This document shows positions 6,927 through 14,246 of a stretch of 28,337 nucleotides of DNA, piece by piece. The stretch's first letter is position 1. The number at the start of each line of letters is the position of its first letter. The notes under the pieces are model-generated. The model was given only the letters and a program-made list of their open reading frames with translations. It was not told the origin of the DNA and made no database searches. The DNA is taken from assembly GCA_051162045.1 (NCBI GenBank), contig JBISDI010000046.1; one strand, given 5' to 3'. The position numbers and the translations under genes were made by a program. The stretch comes from Anaerozeibacter quisquiliarum. GTDB taxonomy: Bacteria > Bacillota > Clostridia > Christensenellales > Aristaeellaceae.

Positions 6927-7565
6927 TTACGCACCCTCCTTCAGGAACGCTTCCCAGGCGGTGAGCGGGTAGCTGTTCACCGCGCCGAAGCGCTCGTCGT
7001 TGGTTTCGCAGGAGCGGATCTCGATGGCACGGGCGCGGCAGTAGGCGGTGAGCCGCCGACCGATCGCCTGGCACCGGGCCATGTTCCAGCCCTTGTTGAA
7101 GGTCTTGTTGTACTTCGCGACGGTGTAGAACCGCAGCGATGTGTTGAGCGCGATCTCAAGGGTCTCGTTCTCCTCCGCCAGAGCAAAGATGCGGCGCTCG
7201 GCTTCCGCGGCGCGCCGGTGCGCGATCTTTAGCGCGCGCTCCATGACCTTTTCGGGAGCGTTCCAGGCTTCCTCCACGGCGATGAAGTACTGACGGAATT
7301 TCCTGCCCATCTCGCTGCGCTGGAGCATGCAGAGCTCCTTTGCCATGGGAATGGTGAGCAGATGGTCCGTCTTGGGCTTTCCAGGGAGTCCGTCAGACCT
7401 ATCGGTCAAAATTGTCCGATAGCTTTTCCCTTCTTGGAACCCATATTCGCACATGCGCGCGAACCAGTGCGGATAATCCGTGCTCACTTCCAGCGCGGCG
7501 TGCAGTTCACGCCCGCTGACGGTCGGGGTTTCGGCATCGTAGCAGATCTGAATCAGTTCGTTCAC
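6927..7565 (-). CDS. AntA/AntB-type phage antirepressor
   Basis: 212 residues beginning at GTG 7565, which has AGGAGGT 6 bases upstream; the open frame further upstream is only GC-rich read-through. Residues 1-105 form an AntA/AntB domain: VSGRELHAALEVSTDYPHWF, YGFQEGKSYRTI, DHLLTIPMAKELCMLQRSE, GRKFRQYFIAVEEAW. A coiled-coil linker follows (AHRRAAEAERRIFALAEENE) and then a C-terminal domain (FNKGWNMARCQAIGRRLTAY, SYPLTAWEAFLKEG). Antirepressors block a lysogeny repressor, but a place in the middle of the replication operon suggests another DNA-linked function. It overlaps the DUF4406 stop by four bases. Confidence 0.87.
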   Translation of the reverse strand: MNELIQICYDAETPTVSGRELHAALEVSTDYPHWFARMCEYGFQEGKSYRTILTDRSDGLPGKPKTDHLLTIPMAKELCMLQRSEMGRKFRQYFIAVEEAWNAPEKVMERALKIAHRRAAEAERRIFALAEENETLEIALNTSLRFYTVAKYNKTFNKGWNMARCQAIGRRLTAYCRARAIEIRSCETNDERFGAVNSYPLTAWEAFLKEGA

Positions 7566-7978
7566 CTGCGCACCTCCTCGCAGTCCTCGGTAAAGAATCG
7601 GGTCGGAATGCCCCGGCGATCCGCCTTTGCGATCTCCGCCGCCATGCCGGGGCTTATGGTTTCGCCGAATACCCACAGTTCGTCGCACTTTGTGAGCAGG
7701 ATGCGCGCGAACCAAAGCCCCAGCGCGCGCTCGGCCTCGTCGCCGTCGTTTAGGAACTGTGGGTAGATGAGGTGCGGTGCCAGCGGGATGCACCCCCTGT
7801 CCACCGCGAACCTGCAGTACGCCCGCGCCCGGGCGGTGTTCCGCTCCACGTCGCCCGCGTAGGGCGAGGCGATGCAGATAAGCGGCCTGTATGCCCTGGC
7901 CCGCGCCTCCCGGTCGACGTTGTGAAGCGCGATGCCGGCCGTCGGGTCGAAGTAGCCTTCCGCGTTTCGCATGTTCAT
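7562..7978 (-). CDS. DUF4406 protein, nucleoside deoxyribosyltransferase-like
   Basis: 138 residues. The core ICIASPYAGDVERNTARARA, then GCIPLAPHLIYPQFL, CDELWVFGETISPGMAAEI and AKADRRGIPTRFF, matches DUF4406, which has the nucleoside 2-deoxyribosyltransferase-like fold. The motifs SPY near the N-terminus and the SPGM loop correspond to nucleotide-binding parts of that fold. In phages such proteins are thought to handle nucleotides or modified bases, but no substrate is established. GAGGG lies 7 bases before ATG 7978. The gene overlaps the antirepressor start, so the two are coupled. Confidence 0.85.
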   Translation of the reverse strand: MNMRNAEGYFDPTAGIALHNVDREARARAYRPLICIASPYAGDVERNTARARAYCRFAVDRGCIPLAPHLIYPQFLNDGDEAERALGLWFARILLTKCDELWVFGETISPGMAAEIAKADRRGIPTRFFTEDCEEVRR

Positions 7979-7981
7979 GGT

Positions 7982-8368
7982 CTATCCCTCGACGCGAACC
8001 AGCTTCGCGAGCTCCGCCCCGAACTCCGCGTACTCCATGGGGCTCAGTTCCGCCAGATCCTCAATGTTGAACCGCTCATAGAGGCCGAGAAGCCGCGTCA
8101 CATACCCGGCCCGGATCAGAAGGCGCGTCAGCCGCTCGATGCCTGCGTAGGTGCGCGGGCCGCGGCCGGCGACCTCCGCGCGCTTCGCTGTGCACCGGGC
8201 GCAGAGGACGGATGCGGAGTACAGATCACCCTCGCCGTCCGCGAAGAGCTCTGCCAAATGCACGGGCAGTTCACGGCCGCACGCCGGACAGCGGGTGAAC
8301 ACGTTTTCGTCCGTGATCTCGATCGGGATGGTCTTGCCGCACGGTTGGCGGCGCTTGATGTAAAACAT
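7982..8368 (-). CDS. Zinc-ribbon phage protein of unknown function
   Basis: 128 residues, not assigned to a named family. Two cysteine pairs, CPAC (residues about 28-31) and CARC (about 56-59), suggest a zinc ribbon in the N-terminal half. The C-terminal half is helical (GIERLTRLLIRAGYVTRLLG; LSPMEYAEFGAELAKLVRVE). A clear AAGGAGGG site lies 8 bases before ATG 8368. A 46-bp element repeated elsewhere in the phage block lies just upstream, so this gene may begin a new transcript within the operon. Small zinc proteins following polymerase genes are common in phages; a role in replication is only inference. Confidence 0.75.
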   Translation of the reverse strand: MFYIKRRQPCGKTIPIEITDENVFTRCPACGRELPVHLAELFADGEGDLYSASVLCARCTAKRAEVAGRGPRTYAGIERLTRLLIRAGYVTRLLGLYERFNIEDLAELSPMEYAEFGAELAKLVRVEG

Positions 8369-8404
8369 AAAATACCCTCCTTGTGTTCTCGTAGGGGAAA
8401 GCCG

Positions 8405-8450
8405 CTTTCGCCCTCACCATAAGCCACGGCGGACGCCGGATTTTGCGCGA
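8405..8450 (-). promoter_or_regulatory. Repeated intergenic element, copy 1
   Basis: The core 8419-8450 matches 13647-13678 at 28 of 32 positions, and the neighbouring 14 bases match at 9. On the minus strand both copies read TCGCGCAAAATCCG, a variable middle, then CCGTGGCTTAT followed by RGYGARGGC. Each lies after a stop codon and about 40-50 bases before the next start codon, as a promoter would. No standard -35/-10 pair is evident. Confidence 0.5.
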
Positions 8451-8463
8451 AAGCGGTAAATCC

Positions 8464-11337
8464 TCAATCTTTTTTGTAGAAGGCGCACTCGTACCCGTCC
8501 GCGCGGAGCGGCAGGCCCTTTGCCCACGCCGGGGTCCGGCTCATGATGGCGCAGACGTCCTCCACGGACGCGTTTTCGGGTGCCTCGACGACCACCTCGT
8601 CGTGGATGTGCATCACGATCCGGTATCCCGCTTCGTCCAGCCGCAGCATCGCCGCCGCGAGAAGATCCCGCGCGGTAGCCTGCACTATGTTTTCCACGAG
8701 CTTCGGGCCGTAGGACTCAAGCCGCTCCCACTTCTTCGTCGCGCCCACGCCCTCGTAGGTCACGCAGTCCGAGCCGAACCGGTTGACGCCGACGCGCGGC
8801 TTCACATACGATAACCGACGGCCGGAGGGCAGCGTGATAAACAGCATTCCGCTTCGATAAGAAAAGCGCACGCCATGCGTTTGGGTGGATGACCTTTCCC
8901 TGACCGCAGTCATGACCGCTTTGTCAACGTCCCACCAGAAGCGAACGATGTTGGGATTGGCGGCGCGCCAGGCATCAACCAGCGGTTTGAGTTCTGCTTC
9001 CCCGACCCCCGTCTCCAAAGCGCCCATGGCCTTCAAGGCGCCTACTGAGCCGCCATAGCCGCAATTGTGGACGAGTTTTCCCGATACGGTAAAACGGTGA
9101 TTTTCTCCGGCATCTCGTATATCATAAAGTCGAGCCGTGCGGAGATGGTTCTCCAGTTTTTCCGTCTCTCGAATATCGCCGTTTCCGCATCCTGAATGAT
9201 CTCTTCCCGACTCTTCCCTTGAGATAGCTTCCGTATGACCACGCTCCGCGCATACGGCCAGTATTCCTGCCGGAACTCCGACAAAACGGTATTGCGCCTG
9301 TTTGCGTAATTCTGCGACCGATTGACGAAACGGAGATTGCCCGGCGCGTAGTTTCCGTTGTTGTCGATTCGGTCGATCTCCAGTTTCCGATTCGGATAAC
9401 CGTACTTGTGGATCAGATAGAGCCCTGCTGAAATCACGCTCGGAAAATCGAAGCGAATTCCACGCGCGCCGTAGTCGCGATATGCAGCGTCGTTTGGATT
9501 TTCGCACCGCTGTTTTGCCGCCGTAAGCCGTCTGTCCAGCCACAGAGGAATCCGGCGAGGCTGCGAACACCGCTGGCAGCCGGTCGATTTCCCGCTTTTC
9601 AAACTGCTGCGATCCTGCCATTGAACGCTTCCGCAACCCTGACACCGGGTAAGAACATAACAATGGTTCATCGACCGATTCCAGCGTTTTTCCGGGCTGA
9701 TGATTTGCACCCACCCGTATTGCTCGCCGACCATCTCCGGACTGAATGAGATGCGCGCCGCTGGTGGCGGCGTCTTCAAGTCGTACCGGCCACGATTCCC
9801 CTTCAATCCAAACGAGGTGGTCTGGAGTGGCAATAAGTCCTTCATATTCGATGACCCTCCGTTGCCCTTGAAAAATGACTCCGCCGTGGCGGATCCAGCG
9901 CTCTCCGTCCCACAACCGGTGTGTGTGCGTTACCTTTTCGATGGGAATCAGGCCCATGTCGGTCAGGACAAGCTGTCCCTCGGCGATACACGCCAGTTCC
10001 GCGATCTTACCCTTCTGTCGGAGATGCCCGTTCTCGCCATGCTTGACCACGGACACATGGAACATCTGGGAAGCCGTCGCACAATAGATATCTTCGCCGG
10101 CTGCAAAGGCGTTCGTCTTCCAGGTCTCCCCGGCGAACCACGCAATGACGCGCGCTTCGATCGCGCTAAAGTCCGCCACGATAAACTTGCGGCCGGGCTT
10201 GGGGATGAACGCCGTGCGGATGAGCTCCGAGAGCGTCTCCGGAACGGAGCCGTAGAGCATGGACAGCGCCTCAAAATCCCCGGCGCGCAGAAGGCTTCGT
10301 GCGGCTTCCAGATCGGGCAGGTGGTTCTGGGGCAGATTTTGTAATTGGATAATTCGGCCGGACCATCTTCCGCTTCGATTCGCGCCATAGAATTGGAACA
10401 TGCCGCGCGCGCGGCCGTCCGCGCAGACGGCGTTCTCCATCGCCTGGTACTTCCTGACCGACGATTTCGCCAACTGCCCCCGCAACTCGAGCACGCGGCG
10501 CAGCGGCTCCGGCGCGGTCTTCAGAAGCCCCGCCACCGCCTTCTTGCCCAGCGTGTCGGTCTCCAAGCCGCGGTCGGCGAGCCATCCCTTCATCTGCGCG
10601 ACGGAGTTCGGGTTGTCAAGCATCGTGATTTCCTTCATCAGATGCGTAAGCTCTGCCCTTGACTGTGCGTCAGCCGCAACGGCATTGCGCACGAGTGTCA
10701 TGTCCAGCGCGACGCCCCGGTCGTTGATCGTCTGATCCAGCCGGTACTCTTCCCAGACGGCCTCCGGCACCGGGAACTTGGAAAGCCGCTCCTGAACGGC
10801 CATCTCCGCTTCCACGTCGCGGCGGTTGTATTCCTTGAACGCCGCCCACTTCTCCGGCGCGTGCTCCGGACGGTTGCGGGCGCGGTTCCCGCTTACCTCG
10901 GCCGCCCGGCAGGGCTGGCAGAAGAATCGGATCAGCTCCTTACCTTCCTTCAGCTTCTGCTTCTCCAGCCCCAGCGCCGCGCCCGCGCCTTCCAGCGAGA
11001 GGGGCAGCCCCATCACCGCCGCCCACACCATGGAGCAGCGCCAGGATGCCGGGTTCAGGTATTCGCCCTTGGGCAGACCCAGCCACCGGGACAAGCACAC
11101 CCGCTCAAAATTGGCGTTGAACGCCCATTTGATCACGCCGTCGTCCGTCAGCGCGGCGCGGATCTCCGGCGGCGGCGCTTCCCCTGACGCAAGGTCGATC
11201 ACTTCCACAGGTCCGCCGTCCGCGGAGTACCCAAGAAGCAGGACCTCAAAGTCCGGGGACTCGGCGTAGCGGTACACACCCGAACGGGACAGGTCGGCGG
11301 ACGCGAAGGTTTCAATGTCGAGAGATAACGTCTTCAC
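8464..11337 (-). CDS. Family A DNA polymerase interrupted by an intein
   Basis: 957-residue precursor; after removal of the intein (residues 450-758) it is 648 residues, the usual size of this phage polymerase family. Start is GTG 11337 with GAAGGAGA upstream; further upstream open codons overlap no signal. 3'-5' exonuclease motifs: SLDIET (D7, E9), FNANFERVCL and YNRRDVEAEM. Polymerase motif A is VADFSAIEARV (D389), motif B is R440-x3-K444-x7-YG after splicing, and motif C is HIHDEVVVEAP (H912, D913, E914). All catalytic residues are present, so splicing should yield an active proofreading replicase. Because the intein splits motif B (the O-helix that holds the incoming dNTP), unspliced enzyme should be inactive. 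Confidence 0.95.
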   Translation of the reverse strand: MKTLSLDIETFASADLSRSGVYRYAESPDFEVLLLGYSADGGPVEVIDLASGEAPPPEIRAALTDDGVIKWAFNANFERVCLSRWLGLPKGEYLNPASWRCSMVWAAVMGLPLSLEGAGAALGLEKQKLKEGKELIRFFCQPCRAAEVSGNRARNRPEHAPEKWAAFKEYNRRDVEAEMAVQERLSKFPVPEAVWEEYRLDQTINDRGVALDMTLVRNAVAADAQSRAELTHLMKEITMLDNPNSVAQMKGWLADRGLETDTLGKKAVAGLLKTAPEPLRRVLELRGQLAKSSVRKYQAMENAVCADGRARGMFQFYGANRSGRWSGRIIQLQNLPQNHLPDLEAARSLLRAGDFEALSMLYGSVPETLSELIRTAFIPKPGRKFIVADFSAIEARVIAWFAGETWKTNAFAAGEDIYCATASQMFHVSVVKHGENGHLRQKGKIAELACIAEGQLVLTDMGLIPIEKVTHTHRLWDGERWIRHGGVIFQGQRRVIEYEGLIATPDHLVWIEGESWPVRLEDAATSGAHLIQSGDGRRAIRVGANHQPGKTLESVDEPLLCSYPVSGLRKRSMAGSQQFEKREIDRLPAVFAASPDSSVAGQTAYGGKTAVRKSKRRCISRLRRAWNSLRFSERDFSRALSDPQVRLSESETGDRPNRQQRKLRAGQSPFRQSVAELRKQAQYRFVGVPAGILAVCAERGHTEAISREESGRDHSGCGNGDIRETEKLENHLRTARLYDIRDAGENHRFTVSGKLVHNCGYGGSVGALKAMGALETGVGEAELKPLVDAWRAANPNIVRFWWDVDKAVMTAVRERSSTQTHGVRFSYRSGMLFITLPSGRRLSYVKPRVGVNRFGSDCVTYEGVGATKKWERLESYGPKLVENIVQATARDLLAAAMLRLDEAGYRIVMHIHDEVVVEAPENASVEDVCAIMSRTPAWAKGLPLRADGYECAFYKKD
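9042..9845 (-). CDS. HNH homing endonuclease nested out of frame in the intein
   Basis: 267 residues, encoded one base out of frame with the polymerase/intein. ATG 9845 has its own CGGAGGG ribosome site 9 bases upstream. The N-terminal part has a zinc-ribbon pattern (CQGCGS, CQRC). The C-terminal part shows the phage HNH pattern: AKQRCENPNDAAYRDYGARG, KLEIDRIDNNGNYAPGNLRF, SQNYANRR. The gene starts about 49 codons into the intein, covers all the rest of it, and stops 20 bases inside the C-extein. It would cut intein-less polymerase alleles and so drive intein homing, as fused endonucleases do in ordinary inteins; that role is inference from position. Confidence 0.87.
   Translation of the reverse strand: MKDLLPLQTTSFGLKGNRGRYDLKTPPPAARISFSPEMVGEQYGWVQIISPEKRWNRSMNHCYVLTRCQGCGSVQWQDRSSLKSGKSTGCQRCSQPRRIPLWLDRRLTAAKQRCENPNDAAYRDYGARGIRFDFPSVISAGLYLIHKYGYPNRKLEIDRIDNNGNYAPGNLRFVNRSQNYANRRNTVLSEFRQEYWPYARSVVIRKLSQGKSREEIIQDAETAIFERRKNWRTISARLDFMIYEMPEKITVLPYRENSSTIAAMAAQ
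9064..9990 (-). mobile_element. Intein in polymerase motif B
   Basis: 309 codons in the polymerase frame. It begins with Cys (CIAEGQLVLTDMGLIPIEKV, block A), has block B in GLIATPDHLVWIE (with the TxxH motif), block F in ARLYDIRDAGENHRFTV and block G in VSGKLVHN, followed by Cys as first C-extein residue. All residues for class 1 splicing are present: Cys1, block B His, penultimate His, terminal Asn (9064-9066) and Cys+1 (9061-9063). No DOD homing-endonuclease motif occurs in this frame; the middle is Arg/Ser/Glu-rich and reads like the shadow of the HNH gene that occupies the same DNA in another frame. Confidence 0.93.
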
Positions 11338-11392
11338 GCAAGGTCTCCTTCTCCGGGAGGGCGGCAGGAGCCCACCGCCCTCCCAGCGGTCG

Positions 11393-11968
11393 TCATCCGA
11401 GAAAGTCCTCGTCCTCCCGGTCGGCAAAATCGTCCTCCGGGCGGGATCTGCCGCCCAGCGGCTCCCCGTCCCGCAGCTTCTGGATGTTGTTGAGCCCGCA
11501 GGCGACGCCCCGGTTTCCGTTGGAATTGAACGCGTAGAAGTTCACGCTGGCCCGGGCGTACACGCCGCTGTAGATCTCGGAACGCTCCAGAATGGGCGCG
11601 CACATCCTGTCCACAATGCCCGGCGCCGCGGCGCTGTTGGCGTTGAGAAAGTAACTGTTCGCGTACGCCTCGTCGTCCGGGCGCTCAAGATCCCCGTCCC
11701 GGAGCGGCGTCTTGATCGCGGAAAGCGCGGGGACGGTCTTGCCGCTGCCCTTGAGCTTGGCTTCGCCCTCGCGGTAGGCCGCCTCAATGGCCGCCTTCAC
11801 CTTGGCGATGGTGCCGGTATCGGACTTCGGGATGATGAGGGACACGCTGTACTTGGGCGCGCCGCCGTTGATGGATTTGGGATCCCACAGGTTCGCGTAG
11901 GACAGCCGCACCTCGCCGGTGACAACCTTGGTGGGGTTCACAAACTTACCTTTTGCCTGATTCGCCAT
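11393..11968 (-). CDS. Single-strand DNA-binding protein, DUF2815 family
   Basis: 191 residues from ATG 11968 (MANQAKGKFVNPTKVVTGEV), with GGAGG 9 bases upstream; the in-frame codon at 11992 has no such site. DUF2815 proteins resemble the T7 gp2.5 type of SSB. The signatures seen are VRLSYANLWDPKSINGGAPK, YSVSLIIPKSD and YSGVYARASVNFYAFN. The tail is very acidic and ends DFADREDEDFLG, like the acidic SSB tails that recruit polymerase and other partners. It lies directly before the polymerase and overlaps the nuclease gene upstream by 23 bases, consistent with joint function at the fork. Confidence 0.9.
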   Translation of the reverse strand: MANQAKGKFVNPTKVVTGEVRLSYANLWDPKSINGGAPKYSVSLIIPKSDTGTIAKVKAAIEAAYREGEAKLKGSGKTVPALSAIKTPLRDGDLERPDDEAYANSYFLNANSAAAPGIVDRMCAPILERSEIYSGVYARASVNFYAFNSNGNRGVACGLNNIQKLRDGEPLGGRSRPEDDFADREDEDFLG

Positions 11969-13094
11969 GATGATCTGCCTCCGTAAAATCATTTTTCGCC
12001 GTGTCCAGAGCCGGGCGCCTGTCCCGCTCCGGCACGAGGGTGGGTTTGCCCTGCGGCTTCTCGACCAGATGGCCGAGAATCGCCTGAAATCTTGCCTTGC
12101 CGAGTGCCTTCTCCATGGCCGTGACGCCCAGCACCTTTTGCTCGTAGGGGTCGTATCCCGCGGCGGCGACGGCTTCTGCTGCGGCGTGCTCGTCGATGTA
12201 GCGGCGGTTGGCGCGGCCCTCCACCAGCTTCCAGCCCGTCCAGCGCTTTCCCGCCAGCGCGGCGCGAAGCGCGTAGTCCCGAACGTCCTCCGCCCAGGCA
12301 GTCAGCTCATCAATCCGATTGAGGATGGACTCGATCTCCTCGTCCGTAAGGAGCGCCGGCTTTCTAAACGCATACTCGGCCAGTTCCAGATTCCGCTCCG
12401 CCCGGGCGCGGCAGTCGGCCTTTGCCTTGCAGAACCGGCACCACTCGCCGCTTTGGAACGGGCCTTCGCCCGCATAGGCCGCATCCGCCGCGGGCTTCAG
12501 CGCTTCCTCCGCCCACCGGTACAGCGATTCCTTGGATACCATGCAGGTGCTGACGTTGTCCCGCCGGGGCTGGAAGATGGTCATGAAAACGCGGTCTATG
12601 TCGTAGATGCCGTCGAACAGTTCCAGCGCGCCCAGCGCGTACAGCTTCATCTGCGGGTTGTCCTCCGCCTCCACCAGCACGCCCTGCCCGTGCTTGTAGT
12701 CCACCACGTGCAGCGCGCCGTCCGCGATGATCACGCAGTCGGCCGTTCCGAAGCCGCCTTCCACCCAGCGGGAGAAATCGACGCGCTGTTCGACGAGCAC
12801 CACGGGATCCGGGCAGGCCTGTCTCGCCGCTTCCAACTGTTCCTGCACGAACGCGGCGTACGCCTGGGCGCAGTCCTCCATCTCCTGGTTGTAGAAGGAG
12901 AGGTTCTCTACGGGGTCCTCCGCTGCCATCCCCAGCGCCTGTTTCAGCCGATACTCGCACAGCGCGTGGGCGGCGGTGCCCTCCGCTGCGTAGACGGAGG
13001 ATTCGTCCGGGTATGATTCGCAGAGTCGGGCCGAGGGCGGGCAGTTCAGCCAGCGGTGGCTGGAGGACGCCGACAAAAGCGCGTGCTCAGCCAT
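11946..13094 (-). CDS. RecB/Cas4-like nuclease, DUF2800 family
   Basis: 382 residues. The DUF2800 start SHRWLNCPPSARLCE is followed by GTAAHALCEY (H43), GGFGTADCVII (D119) and LHVVDYKHG (D132, K134), the D-(D/E)xK core of RecB-like nucleases. Four cysteines, C18, C219, C222 and C228 (CRFCKAKADC), are placed as in Cas4/AddB and probably bind a 4Fe-4S cluster. The protein likely resects DNA ends for phage recombination together with the SSB encoded next to it. GGAGG lies 10 bases before ATG 13094, and the start overlaps the stop of the gene upstream. Family assignment is firm; recombination role is inference. Confidence 0.9.
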   Translation of the reverse strand: MAEHALLSASSSHRWLNCPPSARLCESYPDESSVYAAEGTAAHALCEYRLKQALGMAAEDPVENLSFYNQEMEDCAQAYAAFVQEQLEAARQACPDPVVLVEQRVDFSRWVEGGFGTADCVIIADGALHVVDYKHGQGVLVEAEDNPQMKLYALGALELFDGIYDIDRVFMTIFQPRRDNVSTCMVSKESLYRWAEEALKPAADAAYAGEGPFQSGEWCRFCKAKADCRARAERNLELAEYAFRKPALLTDEEIESILNRIDELTAWAEDVRDYALRAALAGKRWTGWKLVEGRANRRYIDEHAAAEAVAAAGYDPYEQKVLGVTAMEKALGKARFQAILGHLVEKPQGKPTLVPERDRRPALDTAKNDFTEADHHGESGKR

Positions 13095-13398
13095 CTTTTA
13101 GCGCCTCCGCGTCCTGAAGCAGCGCCGGATACGCCGCCGGGTCGATCTCCGAGAGCTTCTCCGCTCCATGCTTATGAAGCAGCGCGCGCACCACGTTGGT
13201 GTGCCCCGCGCGAGACTTGTCCGCCAGCACCGCCCGCACCTCCTCCAGCGTAACGGCCGGCTCCGGTGCCGAAGCGCTTTGCATCTGCTCCCCGCCGTCC
13301 GAGAACAGCGCCGTCAGGCTCTCCGCGGCGGCGCTCAGCGCTTGGGCCGCATTCCGCAGTTCCCCGACGCACAGGTTCAGTTCACTCATCCGGCTCAT
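13087..13398 (-). CDS. Small phage protein, HeH/LEM-like C-terminus, unknown function
   Basis: 103 residues from ATG 13398 (MSRMSELNLC), with GAGGGAGGG about 7 bases upstream. Residues 5-40 form an amphipathic, likely coiled-coil helix (CVGELRNAAQALSAAAESLT). Residues about 50-103 (VTLEEVRAVLADKSRAGHTN, VVRALLHKHGAEKLSEIDPA) resemble short helix-extended-helix or rRNA-processing-like domains seen in phage proteins beside DUF2800. It overlaps both neighbours, so it belongs to the same operon. No enzymatic residue stands out; a DNA- or protein-binding accessory role is a guess. Confidence 0.72.
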   Translation of the reverse strand: MSRMSELNLCVGELRNAAQALSAAAESLTALFSDGGEQMQSASAPEPAVTLEEVRAVLADKSRAGHTNVVRALLHKHGAEKLSEIDPAAYPALLQDAEALKDG

Positions 13399-13603
13399 CT
13401 GCGCACCCTCCCTCCTCAATGATGGACAGCGTCTTTACGCTGTCGCCGGGCACCAGGATCGTCAGCCGCCGCGGCACGCCCAAGAGCCGCCGGAGCAGCC
13501 GCTCCCGGAGGGTCACCCTGCGGCAGCTGACGATCCGCTCCGCCAGATCCCGGTCGTCCGCCCGCGGCGCTTTCTCCACGCCGATTCGAAGCGTGTGTCC
13601 CAT
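13382..13603 (-). CDS. Small basic phage protein, unknown
   Basis: 73 residues, highly charged, with an Arg/Leu-rich centre (VTLRERLLRRLLGVPRRLTI) and an acidic tail (IIEEGGCADEPDE). I do not recognise a domain, but I believe similar short proteins occur at this place in clostridial phages. ATG 13603 has a GGAAAGGCGGG purine stretch upstream, and the end overlaps the next gene by 17 bases, which supports real translation. The second copy of the 46-bp element lies about 43 bases upstream. Confidence 0.65.
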   Translation of the reverse strand: MGHTLRIGVEKAPRADDRDLAERIVSCRRVTLRERLLRRLLGVPRRLTILVPGDSVKTLSIIEEGGCADEPDE

Positions 13604-13632
13604 GTCTTTCCCGCCTTTCCGAAGGCCTTTTT

Positions 13633-13678
13633 CTTGTGCCTTCGCTATAAGCCACGGGAGAGGGCGGATTTTGCGCGA
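13633..13678 (-). promoter_or_regulatory. Repeated intergenic element, copy 2
   Basis: Second copy of the element described at 8405-8450, in the same orientation and the same setting: just after a stop codon (sigma-like gene ends at 13700) and before a gene start (13603). In this copy the end reads GTGGCTTATAGCGAAGGC, containing TATAGC as a possible -10. Confidence 0.5.
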
Positions 13679-13699
13679 TTTTTCAAAAGAAATGAGATT

Positions 13700-14095
13700 T
13701 TATTCTCGCGGGCCGAAAAAGTGCCTGAACCGCTCCGCGGCCTTGCGGGTTTCACGCAAAACGGTGGACGGCGCTTTCCGCTCCGCCCGGGCGATCTCGC
13801 TATAGGAGCGGTTGTCAATGTGAACGGCGGTGAGAAGGTATCGCTCCCGCGGTGTCAGCTTGTCCATGGCGCGCTTTACCGCGTCCGCGCGGGCCAACTG
13901 GCCGCAGATGTCGATGCCGCTGTCGAAATAAGCGTGGTCCTCATAGTTGAACGCGCTGAGCGGCGTATGCCGGCGCGTCTCACGCCGGTCGCTTTTGCGT
14001 TCCCGATCCATATCGGCGAGATAAAACCGTCCGACCTCCTCGGATACCTCGAGCTCCAGAACGCGTCCGTCCGCGTCTTTGTACTGAATGCGCAT
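13700..14095 (-). CDS. Sigma-70 region 4-like phage protein
   Basis: 131 residues. The N-terminus is probably beta-rich (MRIQYKDADGRVLELEVSEE). The C-terminal half, KRAMDKLTPRERYLLTAVHI followed by NRSYSEIARAERKAPSTVLR and ETRKAAERFRHFF, matches sigma region 4 (YSEIA and the recognition helix). It could bind promoters, including the repeated element just downstream, either as a sigma subunit fragment or an activator. An AAAGGAG site lies 8 bases before ATG 14095. It is the first gene of the minus-strand phage block in this window, beyond a terminator-like hairpin. Confidence 0.85.
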   Translation of the reverse strand: MRIQYKDADGRVLELEVSEEVGRFYLADMDRERKSDRRETRRHTPLSAFNYEDHAYFDSGIDICGQLARADAVKRAMDKLTPRERYLLTAVHIDNRSYSEIARAERKAPSTVLRETRKAAERFRHFFGPRE

Positions 14096-14165
14096 GGCTT
14101 GACTCCTTTGGATCGCAGATTTTCTGAATCCGCCGGAGTCGCCGAGTCCGCCTTAGGACAGCAAA

Positions 14166-14210
14166 AGACGACAGCCTGAACGCCCGCTTGGGGCGTCCGC
14201 GCTGTCGTCT
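14166..14210 (-). terminator. Hairpin, probable terminator or attenuator
   Basis: AGACGACAGC (14166-14175) pairs with GCTGTCGTCT (14201-14210), enclosing a second stem ACGCCC/GGGCGT (14180-14185 with 14191-14196). On the minus strand the stem is followed by TTTT. It would end transcripts from the possible 71-aa gene before the phage operon. The T-run is short, so attenuation is possible. Confidence 0.5.
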
Positions 14211-14246
14211 GAAGCGATCTGGCGGATTCGGGGGGAACGAGGGGAA

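Noticed and set aside
4589..6964. A 791-codon open frame on the plus strand, antisense to the primase/helicase
   Set aside because: GC-rich coding DNA leaves the opposite strand open. The minus-strand product has clear VirE motifs, whereas the antisense product is Arg/Val/Gly-rich with no domain.
7566..7793. Antirepressor starting upstream at 7793
   Set aside because: That part is the out-of-frame shadow of the DUF4406 gene; GTG 7565 has a strong AGGAGGT site.
11338..11427. Longer polymerase start at 11427
   Set aside because: The added 30 residues are Arg/Gly/Ser-rich without a ribosome site, and the exonuclease motif DIET is expected within the first ten residues, as with GTG 11337.
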